Assembly (NCBI GenBank): GCA_965153355.1
Contig: OZ231127.1
Location: forward strand, 20,274,001-20,338,000
DNA length: 64,000 bases
From: Flaccisagitta enflata
Taxonomy: Eukaryota > Chaetognatha > Sagittoidea > Aphragmophora
Direction: 5' to 3'
Below the pieces are notes generated by a model. That model did not search any database and was not told where the DNA came from. It was given only the letters and a program-made list of their open reading frames with translations. Below, piece after piece: positions 48,486 through 58,535 of the stretch. The position numbers and the translations under genes are program-made. The stretch's first letter is position 1. The number at the start of each line of letters is the position of its first letter.

Positions 48486-49583
48486 ATGAACACTGACAAA
48501 GTGGCAGGGGGGGATAAAACTACTAATGGGGGAGATGGTAATCTGACAAATATGATAGGAAAATTGCTTCTTGAAGTAAGGGAAGAAGGGAAAAGAGAAA
48601 GAGAGAAAAATCAAGAAACAAATAACAAAACTTTTGAACTATTAGCTGAAAAATTTGAAAATTTGCAAATGGCTCAAATTAAGTCATTAGAGGCCCAAAG
48701 ACTTTCCTTGAAAGTTCCTTTTCCTAAATACAATGGCAAAGCTGGGGAATTTGATGAATGGAAGGCTGGTGTTCTCAGCTGCATAAAATACAACAACTGG
48801 ACAGACCACAAAAGAGTTTTAGAAATGCTCCCCAGTGCACTATCTGGTCAGGCATCTAGGATTTATTCTACCTTGACTAGCTCCCAAAAGCAAACTCTTG
48901 AAACAGTTTTTGCAGCATTAAAAGAGTCCCTTGAGCCTGAGGGTAAACAACTTAATAGAGAGCTATTTTTAAAAGCAAAAAGATCTACTGGGGAATCAAT
49001 GCGGGCTTTTGTTAGCAGATGTGGGGTTTATGTCACAAGAGCTGATGAGATTGAAAATGTTGAGGATAGTGCTTGGGCTACTCCTTTCATTATTGAAAAA
49101 ATTTACTCGAATTTGGGAACAAATGATAGGAAGATTCTTAAATGTTCAGTTGGAAAAACAGATGACATTCAAGCCCTGTGTGCAAAAGCGGATGAACTTA
49201 TAGCGATAAATGAAGATCTTGTTTGTGCAGTTAATCCAAATAAGGATGAAAAAGCCCAGCATGGCCACTTACCAGTAAGACAGAATAATTATCAACAAAG
49301 GGCACCACACAACCGGGGAGGTAGAAGTGGTAGAGGGGGAATAGGCTGGCAAGGACCCCAGCCAAACCAAGGCTGGCAAGGAAATAGACATAGCACAGCT
49401 TGGCAAAACCCAAATTGGCAAAACCCCAATTGGCAAAATTTACATCCGCCTAACACCCAAAGGTTTAGACCCGGGGGAGGAGGCAGGGTTAATGCGAATG
49501 GACCAAATATACATCAAGGACCCAGACAAACGACCCCACCAGCTAAAATGCCAACACAAGCTAATCAAAAACCTTTAAACTAG
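48486..49583 (+). CDS. gag: Gag polyprotein, Ty3/gypsy type
   Basis: This 365-residue protein would form the core particle that packages element RNA. I chose the ATG at 48486 (MNTDKVAGG); the open frame extends 19 codons upstream to 48429 without an ATG. Residues about 20-75 are charged and helical, probably a coiled coil (EVREEGKREREKNQ). Residues about 80-260 resemble a retrotransposon capsid (VPFPKYNGKAGEFDEW; ...LKESLEPEG...LFLKAKR), the usual position of the PFPKFxG/W motif and helical bundle. The C-terminal 90 residues are rich in Gly, Arg, Gln, Asn and Trp, with an RGG-like NRGGRSGRGG and repeated WQNPN, in place of the usual CCHC zinc knuckle. The frame ends in a slippery site directly before the stop codon. 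Confidence 0.88.
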   Translation: MNTDKVAGGDKTTNGGDGNLTNMIGKLLLEVREEGKREREKNQETNNKTFELLAEKFENLQMAQIKSLEAQRLSLKVPFPKYNGKAGEFDEWKAGVLSCIKYNNWTDHKRVLEMLPSALSGQASRIYSTLTSSQKQTLETVFAALKESLEPEGKQLNRELFLKAKRSTGESMRAFVSRCGVYVTRADEIENVEDSAWATPFIIEKIYSNLGTNDRKILKCSVGKTDDIQALCAKADELIAINEDLVCAVNPNKDEKAQHGHLPVRQNNYQQRAPHNRGGRSGRGGIGWQGPQPNQGWQGNRHSTAWQNPNWQNPNWQNLHPPNTQRFRPGGGGRVNANGPNIHQGPRQTTPPAKMPTQANQKPLN

Positions 49584-52267
49584 TACCGTCCCCTTCAAAG
49601 AGGGTGAAAGGGGACGCTAAACAAAAAGATCCCTTTATGCCTAAAATCAATTACACAAATGAGAGCAAATGGGGAGAGGACATTTACTTGCCTCAGATTG
49701 TCAATAATTTCTATGATGAAACAGCAAAATTACCCTCCCTAGGATACATCATTGGTTATGCAAATTCTAATACATTTCCAGTCTGCATTGACACTGGTGC
49801 TGGAAAAACCCTTTTGAAAGCAGAAATTTGGACCAAAATTAATGCAAATAATAAATATGAACTTACTCCTAACTATAGGGGTTTTCAGGCTGTTAATGGC
49901 AGTAGAATAAATTGCCAAGGTTCTGCTGTGATTCAGCTTATGCTGATGGGGGAAATGAAGAACTATGTTGGTTATTTTAAAGTCTATGTGGTAGATGATC
50001 TTTCAGTAGATGCTCTCCTTGGAGTAGATGAAATTATCCGGCATGGATTGAGAATAAATACACCTGAAGGCTTTATTTTGCAAGATGATGCAGGTAAACT
50101 TATCTCCAAAATGATCTATAATGCGCCCTATGATGTGGGATTTGTGAACCTAGATGAAAATGTGACTATCAAACCTATGTCTACATCACCTTGCAGAATA
50201 AACAAAACAATTACTCTTGGACCAAGTGGAGCCATAATGGAACCATGTGGACTGACTAGTGTACTAATTCCAAAAGCAGTTGTCAACAATGACACATTCT
50301 TTATCCTAGCAACAAATATTAGTAATGAACCCCAAAAAATAGACAAAGGAACAACAATTGCAAGATTATACTTAAATGAAACTGAAACAGTAGGCATAAT
50401 GAAACAAGAAACAGATGAGGAGGAAGATGAAGGACTAGAAATGGGCATGAGTATTGAACCAGATGAATTTGTTGATCAATGTGATTTTGGCCTCAGCGAA
50501 TCTGACCTTGATGATAAAAGTATTGAAAAAGCAAAAAAGTTAATCTCTAGTTACAAAGATCTATTCCAATGGGGTGAAGGACCTTTGTCCTGTACCCATA
50601 AATACCAACATGAAATAAAACTTATTGAAGGCGCTAAGCCAGTCAGGCACAAGCCAAGGCGGTTTTCTGATGACCAAAAGAAACTTATTGATGAAACTGT
50701 TGAAAAATTACTAAAACAAGGAGTTATTGAAAAAAGCACCTCACCATGGTGCTCCAGAATAGTTTTGGCTTATAATCATTATAAAAATAGTTATCGCGTT
50801 TGTCTTGATTTACGCGATTTAAATGCTAGGTCAGTAGCAGATTCATATCCATTACCAAACTTGCATGACCTTTTACAAAAATTGGCAGGCTGTAAATATT
50901 TTAGTATAATAGACATGTACAGTGGATTTCATCAATTTGAATTAACAAAAAATTCTAGGCCCCTGACTGCTTTTCAAACACCTAACCATGGGCTTCTCCA
51001 CTATGTACGTGTTCCATTTGGAGCCAAAACTGCACCCAATGGGTTTGAACGCCTTATGGAGGAAGTACTGGGTGAGCTTCTAAATAAAGCATGTCTAGTC
51101 TTTATTGATGATGTTTGTGTGTTCAGTTCAACAATAGAGGAAGGCCTTATAAGGCTGGAAGCAGTTTTCAAAAAACTTAGAAAAGCTAACATCAAAATAA
51201 GACCATCAAAATGCAAAATATTACAAAAAGAAGTAGAATATTTAGGAAGTGTGGTTTCTCAAAATGGTATCTCTGTGGCACAACGAATAATCAAAGCTGT
51301 AATAGACTTTAAAACACCTACTGAACCAAAGGGATGCATGCGATTTGCAGGGCTCGCTAATTTCTATCGGGAACATATCAAAAGCTTTGCAGATATCATG
51401 CACCCTCTTGTCCACTTGACAAAGAAAGGAGTTAAATGGGAATGGTCTCAAAGCTGTGAGGACTCGTTCCAAAAAATGAAAAAATTATTAGTTGAAGCAC
51501 CAGTGAGAAATTTTGTAGATTTTAAACTCCCATTAGTACTGGCATGTGATGCCAGCTCTGTAGGACTAGGTTGTGTTTTATCAAATATTGATGAGCAAGG
51601 AAAAACACGTCTTATTGCCTATGGCAGTAAAACCTTAAAAGGTCCAGAACTAAATTGGACCGTCACTGAGAAGGAACTTTATTCAATTTTTATCTTTGTC
51701 AAAAAATTTCGTCATTTTTTGGGCGGTAGGCCCTTTATAGTGCAATCTGATCATCACTCATTAAAATATATCTCATCTATGCGAGACTCTACTGGGAAAA
51801 TTACCCGCATGCTAAATTTTTTAATGGGTTTCAATTTTGAAATCCATCATATTCCAGGTAGCACTATGGAATCAATAGGACCTGACATCTTATCTAGGTC
51901 CATGCTTCCTTTGAATGATCAGCCCCAAGATATATTAGCTAAAAAATTAGAGAAACCTATTCTTAAGTTGAATCACAAATTTTCCCCATTTTTGTCTTCA
52001 TGGTTTTCTATTGAATCCCCACAAACATCATATTTTGATGAAAACAATGACATTATTATTACAAAGCAAACCTTGGGCTATGAACTACCAACAAATAAAG
52101 AGCAAAATACTAGAGGGAAAGAGGAGAAACTATATTGTAACCTTAAGAAGATCATCAAAAAAGATACTATGGAAACAAAAGAAAAGAAACAGGATATTTT
52201 ACTTGTGAGCAATCAAAACAACAATAGTAGTAACCTCATTGCCTTTCTTAGATGGCTCATTGAATAA
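49565..52267 (+). CDS. pol: Pol part 1: protease, reverse transcriptase and RNase H, without integrase
   Basis: The frame is open from 49565, overlapping the end of gag, so it is probably translated by -1 frameshift; the first internal ATG is at 49637 (876 aa from there). Order: aspartic protease with the catalytic DTGA motif (Asp codon 49790); reverse transcriptase with DLRDLN, DMYSGFHQ, VPFGAKTAPNGFERLM and the catalytic FIDD (51101-51112), where Phe replaces the usual Tyr; then RNase H with DAS (Asp codon 51548), TEKE, SDHH (Asp codon 51749) and GPDILSR. About 120 further residues without a known domain follow before the stop. In nearly all Ty3/gypsy elements integrase continues in the same frame; here it is 8.4 kb away. 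The catalytic residues all look intact. Confidence 0.92.
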   Translation, partial: SKTFKLVPSPSKRVKGDAKQKDPFMPKINYTNESKWGEDIYLPQIVNNFYDETAKLPSLGYIIGYANSNTFPVCIDTGAGKTLLKAEIWTKINANNKYELTPNYRGFQAVNGSRINCQGSAVIQLMLMGEMKNYVGYFKVYVVDDLSVDALLGVDEIIRHGLRINTPEGFILQDDAGKLISKMIYNAPYDVGFVNLDENVTIKPMSTSPCRINKTITLGPSGAIMEPCGLTSVLIPKAVVNNDTFFILATNISNEPQKIDKGTTIARLYLNETETVGIMKQETDEEEDEGLEMGMSIEPDEFVDQCDFGLSESDLDDKSIEKAKKLISSYKDLFQWGEGPLSCTHKYQHEIKLIEGAKPVRHKPRRFSDDQKKLIDETVEKLLKQGVIEKSTSPWCSRIVLAYNHYKNSYRVCLDLRDLNARSVADSYPLPNLHDLLQKLAGCKYFSIIDMYSGFHQFELTKNSRPLTAFQTPNHGLLHYVRVPFGAKTAPNGFERLMEEVLGELLNKACLVFIDDVCVFSSTIEEGLIRLEAVFKKLRKANIKIRPSKCKILQKEVEYLGSVVSQNGISVAQRIIKAVIDFKTPTEPKGCMRFAGLANFYREHIKSFADIMHPLVHLTKKGVKWEWSQSCEDSFQKMKKLLVEAPVRNFVDFKLPLVLACDASSVGLGCVLSNIDEQGKTRLIAYGSKTLKGPELNWTVTEKELYSIFIFVKKFRHFLGGRPFIVQSDHHSLKYISSMRDSTGKITRMLNFLMGFNFEIHHIPGSTMESIGPDILSRSMLPLNDQPQDILAKKLEKPILKLNHKFSPFLSSWFSIESPQTSYFDENNDIIITKQTLGYELPTNKEQNTRGKEEKLYCNLKKIIKKDTMETKEKKQDILLVSNQNNNSSNLIAFLRWLIE
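49574..49615 (+). promoter_or_regulatory. -1 ribosomal frameshift signal joining gag to pol
   Basis: The heptamer TTTAAAC (49574-49580) lies in the gag frame as T TTA AAC, the X XXY YYZ form. The gag stop TAG follows at once. After a 7-nt spacer, GTCCCCTTC (49588-49596) can pair with GAAAGGGGAC (49606-49615), one A bulged, around a 9-nt loop. A -1 slip at the heptamer enters the pol frame, which is open from 49565. TTTAAAC is one of the most efficient known slippery sequences. Confidence 0.82.
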
Positions 52268-52619
52268 AAAAAAAAAAAAAAAAAGACCGATGTAAAATAT
52301 AGTAAATAAGTACTTATTACAAATATTTAACTGAAAACATAGTCATTTGGGGCATCAATGGACACATAACTGAGTTCACAAAAATTTCATTTTTTTTCAA
52401 GTCAGGATACCCTACTACATTGGTTTCACACAAATGCATTACTCTCTTCAAACGTCTTTCCAAGGAGTGATATCAATCATTCCACTCACACATTTCATTG
52501 TTCTGTTGTGTTCGTTTTGTTTATTTGTTACCGTTTCCTATTTTCCTAAATTCCTATCTTCCTATCTTCCTATTTACCTAATTTCCTATCCTTAATTCAA
52601 CTTCGCGGCATCCAGCCTC

Positions 52620-52742
52620 ATGCGTAGTGAAAAACAAAAGACTGCGCTCGGCCGAGCCAAAACTGTTGGAGACAGAGAAGAAGATTCTCCTTTGAAATAT
52701 GCCGACAGACCTGCCTTGAAAACTGTAAATAAACTTGCCTAG
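52620..52742 (+). CDS. Possible 40-aa small ORF or exon
   Basis: ATG at 52620 opens a basic, hydrophilic peptide (MRSEKQKTALGRAK...) ending at 52742. Its codons are richer in G and C than pol and resemble the downstream accessory genes. It could be the first exon of a spliced transcript, but no donor of good quality was found. Confidence 0.25.
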   Translation: MRSEKQKTALGRAKTVGDREEDSPLKYADRPALKTVNKLA

Positions 52743-53397
52743 GTCTAGGCATTTCCTTTTCTTTTCATTTCCTTTTCTCTTGGTTTTGTCCTTGCTTATT
52801 TACATCTAAAACAACCGAACGCCCTCTAGCGGCCAGAACTCATACACACAACAAAAACAAATAATGATCCATACTGCATCATCAAACATTCGCCTACAAG
52901 AACAGTTTTGACTTCGCTGCAAATAATAAATGCTGTTCTTATAAAAATGAAAGAATACAAAAAGTGTGATGTTCAACCAATTTATTTACTACGTCAGAAC
53001 TGATCATCATAAAACCGTATCAGGGAGAGAGCGAGGTTGATTAAGTAATGTCGCAAAAATTCTGACACCGATGTCAGGGAAAATGTGGTATGTATGTCAC
53101 TACAATGACTTAACTAAGCTCTGTCAATACCCGGGATACATGTCTACGGACAGAAACAGAAAATAAACAAAGCCACATATTTGCTCCAATCGCGTGGATA
53201 AATAGCGTTATTTGAATGTCAATCAGCAACAAATATTCATGGTAATGTTGCACGTAGGGGGAGAAATCCTTACACAACCTCAATACACGCAACAATTCTA
53301 TCTGAAAATCCATGTCACGGACCAACGGACCGATCGACGGGCCAACAATCCATTAAGTGACATTACAAAATATAGAATGAACGAATAACAACTTAAA

Positions 53398-53490
53398 GAA
53401 GAAGAAGAAGAAGAAGAAGAAGAAGAAGAAGAAGAAGAAGAAGAAGAAGAAGAAGAAGAAGAAGAAGAAGAAGAAGAAAGAAGAAGAAGA
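53398..53490. repeat. (GAA)n microsatellite
   Basis: About 30 GAA units with one GAAAGAA break. Confidence 0.96.
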
Positions 53491-53848
53491 AAAATGCAGT
53501 CAAAAGAAAAAAAAAAAAAGAAGAAAAACAGAAGACAATCGCGTACATTATACGTATCAAATTCGTTTACAAGCTATCTGCATGCTTGCCTGACAATTGC
53601 TTGCCTGACAGTTGCTTGCCTGCCTGTCGGTTGCTTGCCGGCCTGTCAGTTTGTCCATCAACCCGACAATATAACGTCTTAATAGGGTATGATTTCCTGG
53701 TCTACCGGTCTGTCTGTCTATCTGCCACAAGAGAGTAATCATGAAAAAAAAAAACAAAAAAAAAAAAACAACAACAACAAAAAACAAACAATTCCGCGTA
53801 TATTCATCGTTCATTTTCAGAAATTATAGGCCTGCTTGACCCTTGCTC

Positions 53849-53964
<116 letters not shown>

Positions 53965-54070
53965 GGCTCTGTTCATGTTTAGGCACGATGGGGCATGTAC
54001 ATATTCATCCTCTACTTTTCATCCCTCACCAACAGGCCCAAAATTGTAATAAAACTGTGAAGCTGTGACA

Positions 54071-54463
54071 ATGGCGGAAAATTGGGACCACGGGTGCGTG
54101 CAGTGCCAAGCACGCGACCTATACTGCACGCACTGCGGCGCCTGCGTTGTGTGTCAACTGCTTGAGAGCGGTAAACTCATCACGGGATACATCCTTCACG
54201 AAGGCATAAACTTTGTCAACGATCCAAATCCAACAAATGACGAGGCGAGAGGTGTGGACAGTTCTACGATGGACGCGGAAGTAAAACCGGAACCGGAAGT
54301 AAAACCAGACGCGAAGGCAGCGGCAGCAGCAGCGGCAGCAGCAGCGGCAGCAGCAGCGGCAGCAGCAGCGGCAGCAGCAGCGGCGGCGGCAGAAGCGAAA
54401 CCGGAAGACGAAGATCAAAAAGTGGCCGAAAATAAGGCCTGCAAATTATTCTGTTGCAATTAG
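54071..54463 (+). CDS. Accessory gene A: small Cys-rich protein with poly-alanine tract
   Basis: 130 residues from ATG 54071. The N-terminus has a compact cysteine cluster, HGCVQCQARDLYCTHCGACV followed by VCQ, made of CxxC pairs that could bind one or two zinc ions. The middle has acidic/Pro repeats (VKPEPEVKPD) and about 28 alanines encoded by GCAGCAGCAGCGGC repeats, so the tract is probably length-variable. The C-terminus CKLFCCN has adjacent cysteines that could be lipidated or bind metal. A pyrimidine-rich stretch ending AACAG (54031-54035) lies 36 nt upstream and could be a 3' splice site. I recognise no family. It is the first of five genes between RNase H and integrase. Confidence 0.6.
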   Translation: MAENWDHGCVQCQARDLYCTHCGACVVCQLLESGKLITGYILHEGINFVNDPNPTNDEARGVDSSTMDAEVKPEPEVKPDAKAAAAAAAAAAAAAAAAAAAAAAAAAEAKPEDEDQKVAENKACKLFCCN

Positions 54464-54685
54464 CTAAAAACAAATGTGCTCACATTATTCGCATCATCAC
54501 CACGCAAAAAAAGCATGACGTGTTGCAAGCATTTCAATTCAGCGCCATCTCGGAGAATATGAAGGGAGATAAATGTTACCTGTTCTCAATTCCTTAATTC
54601 TTGTTATGAAACCTCATTCTTATTAGGCAGTAGTAAAAATCTTGAAAGTTTGACTTTCGCGTTCATTAGCATCAATCATAATACC
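54464..54685. other. Spacer between accessory genes A and B
   Basis: Contains AGCGCCATCTCGG at 54541, a short motif that recurs in other gaps of this block, and a possible acceptor TTATTAGGCAG at 54620-54630. Confidence 0.4.
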
Positions 54686-54962
54686 ATGAACCCAAATTAC
54701 AATAACAATATGTGCGACCCCACTGGCCAGTGGGTAAACAACGGTGGTTACGCTGATAGCAGTTTTCCGGCGTCAAACGCACTTCGTAGCAATACTCCAC
54801 AGATGCACACTCCAGTGCCAACAATGATAGACAACGTCGCCAATCCTCCAGGGTGCTTTTACGCGTACGGTTTCAATCAGGCGGAGATGACGCCACAGAC
54901 TCTCGTTTTTGCGCAGCAAGCGCAGTCGCCGACGATCGGATTCCAGAATTTCGGAGAGCAAT
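54686..54962 (+). CDS. Accessory gene B, exon 1
   Basis: From ATG 54686 this exon encodes 92 residues plus 1 nt, rich in Asn, Pro, Gln and Thr, with no known domain. It ends at GAGCAAT|GTAAGA (donor at 54963). Reading through the donor would run only into a (GAAA)n repeat and a chain of Lys/Glu, then a stop. Joining to 55381 preserves the frame and completes a 264-residue protein with zinc fingers at its C-terminus. The start is the first ATG after a possible acceptor at 54630. Confidence 0.62.
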
Positions 54963-55380
<418 letters not shown>

Positions 55381-55898
55381 TGACGTCACCAAATGCGATG
55401 AACAACGGCGGACGCGAGTCAACCTCTCCGTGGTCTGGCATCGTATTTTCACCATCATTCTCGAGCGGACAAATGGCAACAGCGACAGCAAACTCAGAAG
55501 GTGGAGGAGATGGGAAGGAGGAGCAGGAGGAGGAGGAGGAGGAGGAGAATGTCGGAGGAAAGGATGCGGAAGCAACGGTCATGCAACCGCTCGCCAAAAC
55601 GGAGACCATCAAGTTGACCGCGGTGAAGGGAAAAGGCAAATATGTCGCAACAGCGGCCAAAAGACGTCGCAGAAAAGGAGAGGAAACGCCTCAATATCGA
55701 TGCGAAGGTTGCAAACACGAGTTCGTGGAGCAGCGATACGTCGTTCAACATCTGACCAGAGACAAATGTCCGGCAACGAAGGATATGCCTTATCAATGTT
55801 TCCGCTGCGGGGCCATCGGTGACGTTGAATGGCTCAAGGCGCATGAATTCAAGGCGCATCTCAACAAATACATGTCTGGCTACAAAAGCCAAAAGTGA
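55381..55898 (+). CDS. Accessory gene B, exon 2: zinc-finger protein
   Basis: This exon supplies the last 172 residues. In order: a Ser/Pro/Gly-rich start; an acidic run after GGGDGKEEQ; a basic stretch AKRRRRKGEE that could be a nuclear localisation signal; then two zinc-binding units. The first reads YRCEGCKHEF...VVQHLTRDKC (CxxC with a later His and Cys). The second reads YQCFRCGAIGDVEWLKAHEF followed by KAH (CxxC...HxxxxH). The spacing is close to classical C2H2 fingers but not identical. Nucleic-acid binding in the nucleus is a reasonable inference. No closer family is recognised. Confidence 0.65.
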
Positions 55899-56096
55899 TG
55901 CAAAATAGATCGCGTTGTAGTGTGAAAAACAGTATATTAATACTGACATTGTTGAATGGAAAGTGGTGAAGTAGCTTTGGTCAAAAGGTGGCATTTTAGT
56001 AATTGTTCAATTGTTACAATCTTTCCCTGTTAAATACCCCACGTTGTTTGCGCGTTATGGATTGGAATTGATAATTATAGGAAAGACAAGCATAGT
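55899..56096. other. Spacer between accessory genes B and C
   Basis: AT-rich with no repeat. A weak acceptor-like AATTATAG ends at 56080, 16 nt before the next ATG. Confidence 0.35.
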
Positions 56097-56552
56097 ATGG
56101 CTTATCCATTATACGGAATAAGTACAAAACTCCTGTCAGATTTAAATCTAGCTGACGCTGAAGTTGTTGATGATCCGGTGGAATTCCTTGGAGTGAAGCG
56201 TGAGGAAGGTGAGGAAGTAGAAGAGGAGGAGGAGGAAGTGCGGCCAATCTTTGAGTCGTCTTTCTCAGAAAAGAATGAGAGCTTCAATGAAAGCTCACCA
56301 AGCAAAGACAGGATAACCGATGTCAGTTGGGACGAAAAGGCGACGGAAGATGACAATAGAGATGAGGAGGATGAGGAGGAGGAGCAAGAGGGAGAAGATC
56401 CAGATGAAATTGACGAGACTCTTCGTTTTGGGCGAAAATATGCAAAAACTATTTTGGAAGAAGCCGATTTAGCTGACGACGAGATGGAGGAGCAAGCGGA
56501 GATGCGGAAGCGGCGAAAAAGGAAGCGTGCACGCGTCCATTTTGACCACTGA
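56097..56552 (+). CDS. Accessory gene C: acidic protein with basic C-terminal tail
   Basis: 151 residues from ATG 56097. The N-terminal 35 residues (MAYPLYGISTKLLSDLNLAD...) look globular. Then come acidic stretches (EEGEEVEEEEEEV at about 43 and DEEDEEEEQEGEDPDEIDET at about 96), a helical segment GRKYAKTILEEADLADDEME, and a strongly basic tail with RKRRKRKRARVHF, a likely nuclear localisation or nucleic-acid-binding signal. The acid-then-base layout is common in histone or nucleic-acid chaperones and in viral core proteins, but no homologous family is recognised. Confidence 0.6.
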   Translation: MAYPLYGISTKLLSDLNLADAEVVDDPVEFLGVKREEGEEVEEEEEEVRPIFESSFSEKNESFNESSPSKDRITDVSWDEKATEDDNRDEEDEEEEQEGEDPDEIDETLRFGRKYAKTILEEADLADDEMEEQAEMRKRRKRKRARVHFDH

Positions 56553-57011
56553 TACAGTTTATGAAAATATCAGCGCCATTGTTAGTAGATGAATTCATTT
56601 ACATACTAGATAAACACAAACTCGTTATGATTTTAAACCGGAAATGCGTTTACAACTGATTAGTTTTCTTGTTATTAGTTAAGTTGTCGTGCACCAACGT
56701 CAAATTCACATTTGTTGTATGAAAACAAACGCCATCTATCGTGAATCAAACCTGACGGCGTTAAATGTGCGAAGGAAGTGGCTAAAACGTAAATAGCATT
56801 ATTAGGACGTGTTTTACAAATAACGTAAGATGCAGACTTTCTTTTCCTTACCAACGCAAAATCGTTCGTTCTCGTTGTTCTTTTATTTTCTTCCACAGGC
56901 TATCTTTTTACTTGTAAGAGTCTCTGAACTATTTCGAAACTTTCAAAATCCATTCAAAATTGTCAAATTGACTGTTTGTTGCACGGTCACGCTAAGAAAA
57001 TTGACGTCACG
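56553..57011. other. Spacer between accessory genes C and D, possible promoter/leader
   Basis: Contains ACGCCATCTATCG at 56729 and a strong pyrimidine-rich acceptor candidate TATTTTCTTCCACAG ending at 56898, 113 nt before the next ATG. Confidence 0.45.
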
Positions 57012-58118
57012 ATGGGCGATAAAGGCCAAGCGATTGAGCGCGCCATCACGCTCACCAGTCTCACAATCGAAAATCGGCGTTTGACAGAGGAAAATCAAAG
57101 ATTAAAGGAAAAGATCGACGAGCTCGAGCAAGATTTGAAAGACGAAAAAGCCGGAAATTACCGCACGCTCTTGGATCAAGTTATGGAAAATCCTCAAGCC
57201 GTTGTAGAGAGGTTGGAAGAAAATAAGATTTCCCTCCCTTACCTCAACGGAGTGGTTCAAGTCGACGCAATTCTTCTGGCGGCGCTATTGAAGAAGCACA
57301 ATTGCTTGGCGGAGTTCGTGGAAGACGTTGAGGCTCTGTTGGCTTCAAAGAAACAAGGCGAAAAAGAGTTGTTGGACCCGGTACGATTCAATGTACGGGC
57401 CCTTCAGGCTGTCAACGACGCTTTCATTGTTCCTCACGATCTGCCATCGAGAATTTACGGGTTGGCTCAACAAGCAAAAAAGGAATTGGAAGCAGTCTTC
57501 AAATGCAAAGACGAGGCTGTCAATGGAACGGTCCGTCTTCTGAACGATTGCGAGCGCGCGATCGACGAGGCTGCCAGGAAGTGTAGTTTCGAGTCTGCTG
57601 ATTCATTGGCAGTTCTGTCGGGAAAATTGAAGAAGTTTTTCCTCACGATGAGAAAAGAAATTGTCCATCACGACGACACGCTCAATCATATCCAAGTGGA
57701 AAAAGCAACGGAAGAAGCTGCCGACGGAAGAAGCAAAGCCTTTGACGGCGACGTTATCGAGGAGGAAGAGGAAGAGGAGGAAGGGGACCTCATCATCGAC
57801 GAAGATGGAGGCGAAAAAGTCACGCAAGATGAAGCAAACAAGGAAAGAGAGGAGGAAGAGGAGGAGGAGGTTGTTGACCTCAGCACCGACGAGGAGGGAG
57901 GGGAAAAGGAGCCGGAAGATGAAATTAACAAGGAAAAAGAGGAGGAAGAGGAGGAGGAGGAAGAGAAGAGGGAGGAAGCTGAAGTGGAGGAAGAAAACAA
58001 GGAGAAAGCTGAAGTGGAGGAAGAAAACAAGGAGAAAGCCGAAGTAGGAAGAAAACGTGGAGGAAGAAAAATGGGAGAAAGAGAAGGAGAAAACCATCAA
58101 GAGGAAGAAAAAGAGTGA
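57012..58118 (+). CDS. Accessory gene D: coiled-coil protein with long acidic tail, frame-broken near the end
   Basis: 368 residues from ATG 57012 (MGDKGQAIER). Residues about 8-48 form a heptad coiled coil (IENRRLTEENQRLKEKIDEL). Residues about 50-225 are helical and globular-looking, with no known domain. From about 245 the chain is mostly Glu with three acidic blocks (GDLIIDEDGGE, VVDLSTDEEGGE) and direct repeats of EVEEENKEKA. In the third repeat GAAGTGGAGGAAG has become GAAGTAGGAAG, a 2-bp loss that changes frame. The present frame then ends at 58118, whereas the frame shifted by this loss stays Glu/Lys/Asp-rich to about 58205. The N-terminal part could oligomerise; the tail could bind basic proteins. 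Function unknown. Confidence 0.62.
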   Translation: MGDKGQAIERAITLTSLTIENRRLTEENQRLKEKIDELEQDLKDEKAGNYRTLLDQVMENPQAVVERLEENKISLPYLNGVVQVDAILLAALLKKHNCLAEFVEDVEALLASKKQGEKELLDPVRFNVRALQAVNDAFIVPHDLPSRIYGLAQQAKKELEAVFKCKDEAVNGTVRLLNDCERAIDEAARKCSFESADSLAVLSGKLKKFFLTMRKEIVHHDDTLNHIQVEKATEEAADGRSKAFDGDVIEEEEEEEEGDLIIDEDGGEKVTQDEANKEREEEEEEEVVDLSTDEEGGEKEPEDEINKEKEEEEEEEEEKREEAEVEEENKEKAEVEEENKEKAEVGRKRGGRKMGEREGENHQEEEKE

Positions 58119-58495
58119 GGAGGAAAAAGAGGATGGAGAATGTTCCGGCGAAGAAACGGACGCAGGAATCGATGAAGACGAAGATGGAGAAGAAAAGAAC
58201 AGTAAAAATAACCATGGCAGAATAAAAAATGGGGGGGGGTGGGGGAAGTTAGTGCAAAAATGCTATAGGCTGACAAATAATAAGTTTTGCTCAAATAATA
58301 AAATAGAAAACAGATAATTGAAAAGAAATTGATTAAAAGAAAAAAAAAAAACATGCAATTGTCAAACTGATATATTTCAAAAGATTTGATTAACATAGAT
58401 ACTTAATAGAGAAATAGTAAATATTGTTAAAAAAGTGACAATAATTCAATAAATTTAGAGAAAGATAAAAAAAAAAATAAAAAATAAATAAATAA

Positions 58496-58535
<40 letters not shown>

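Noticed and set aside
54119-54418. Antisense frames over genes A, B, C and D
   Set aside because: They are mirrors of alanine, acidic or GAAA-rich coding sequence on the plus strand; the plus-strand frames have starts, cysteine motifs and consistent order.
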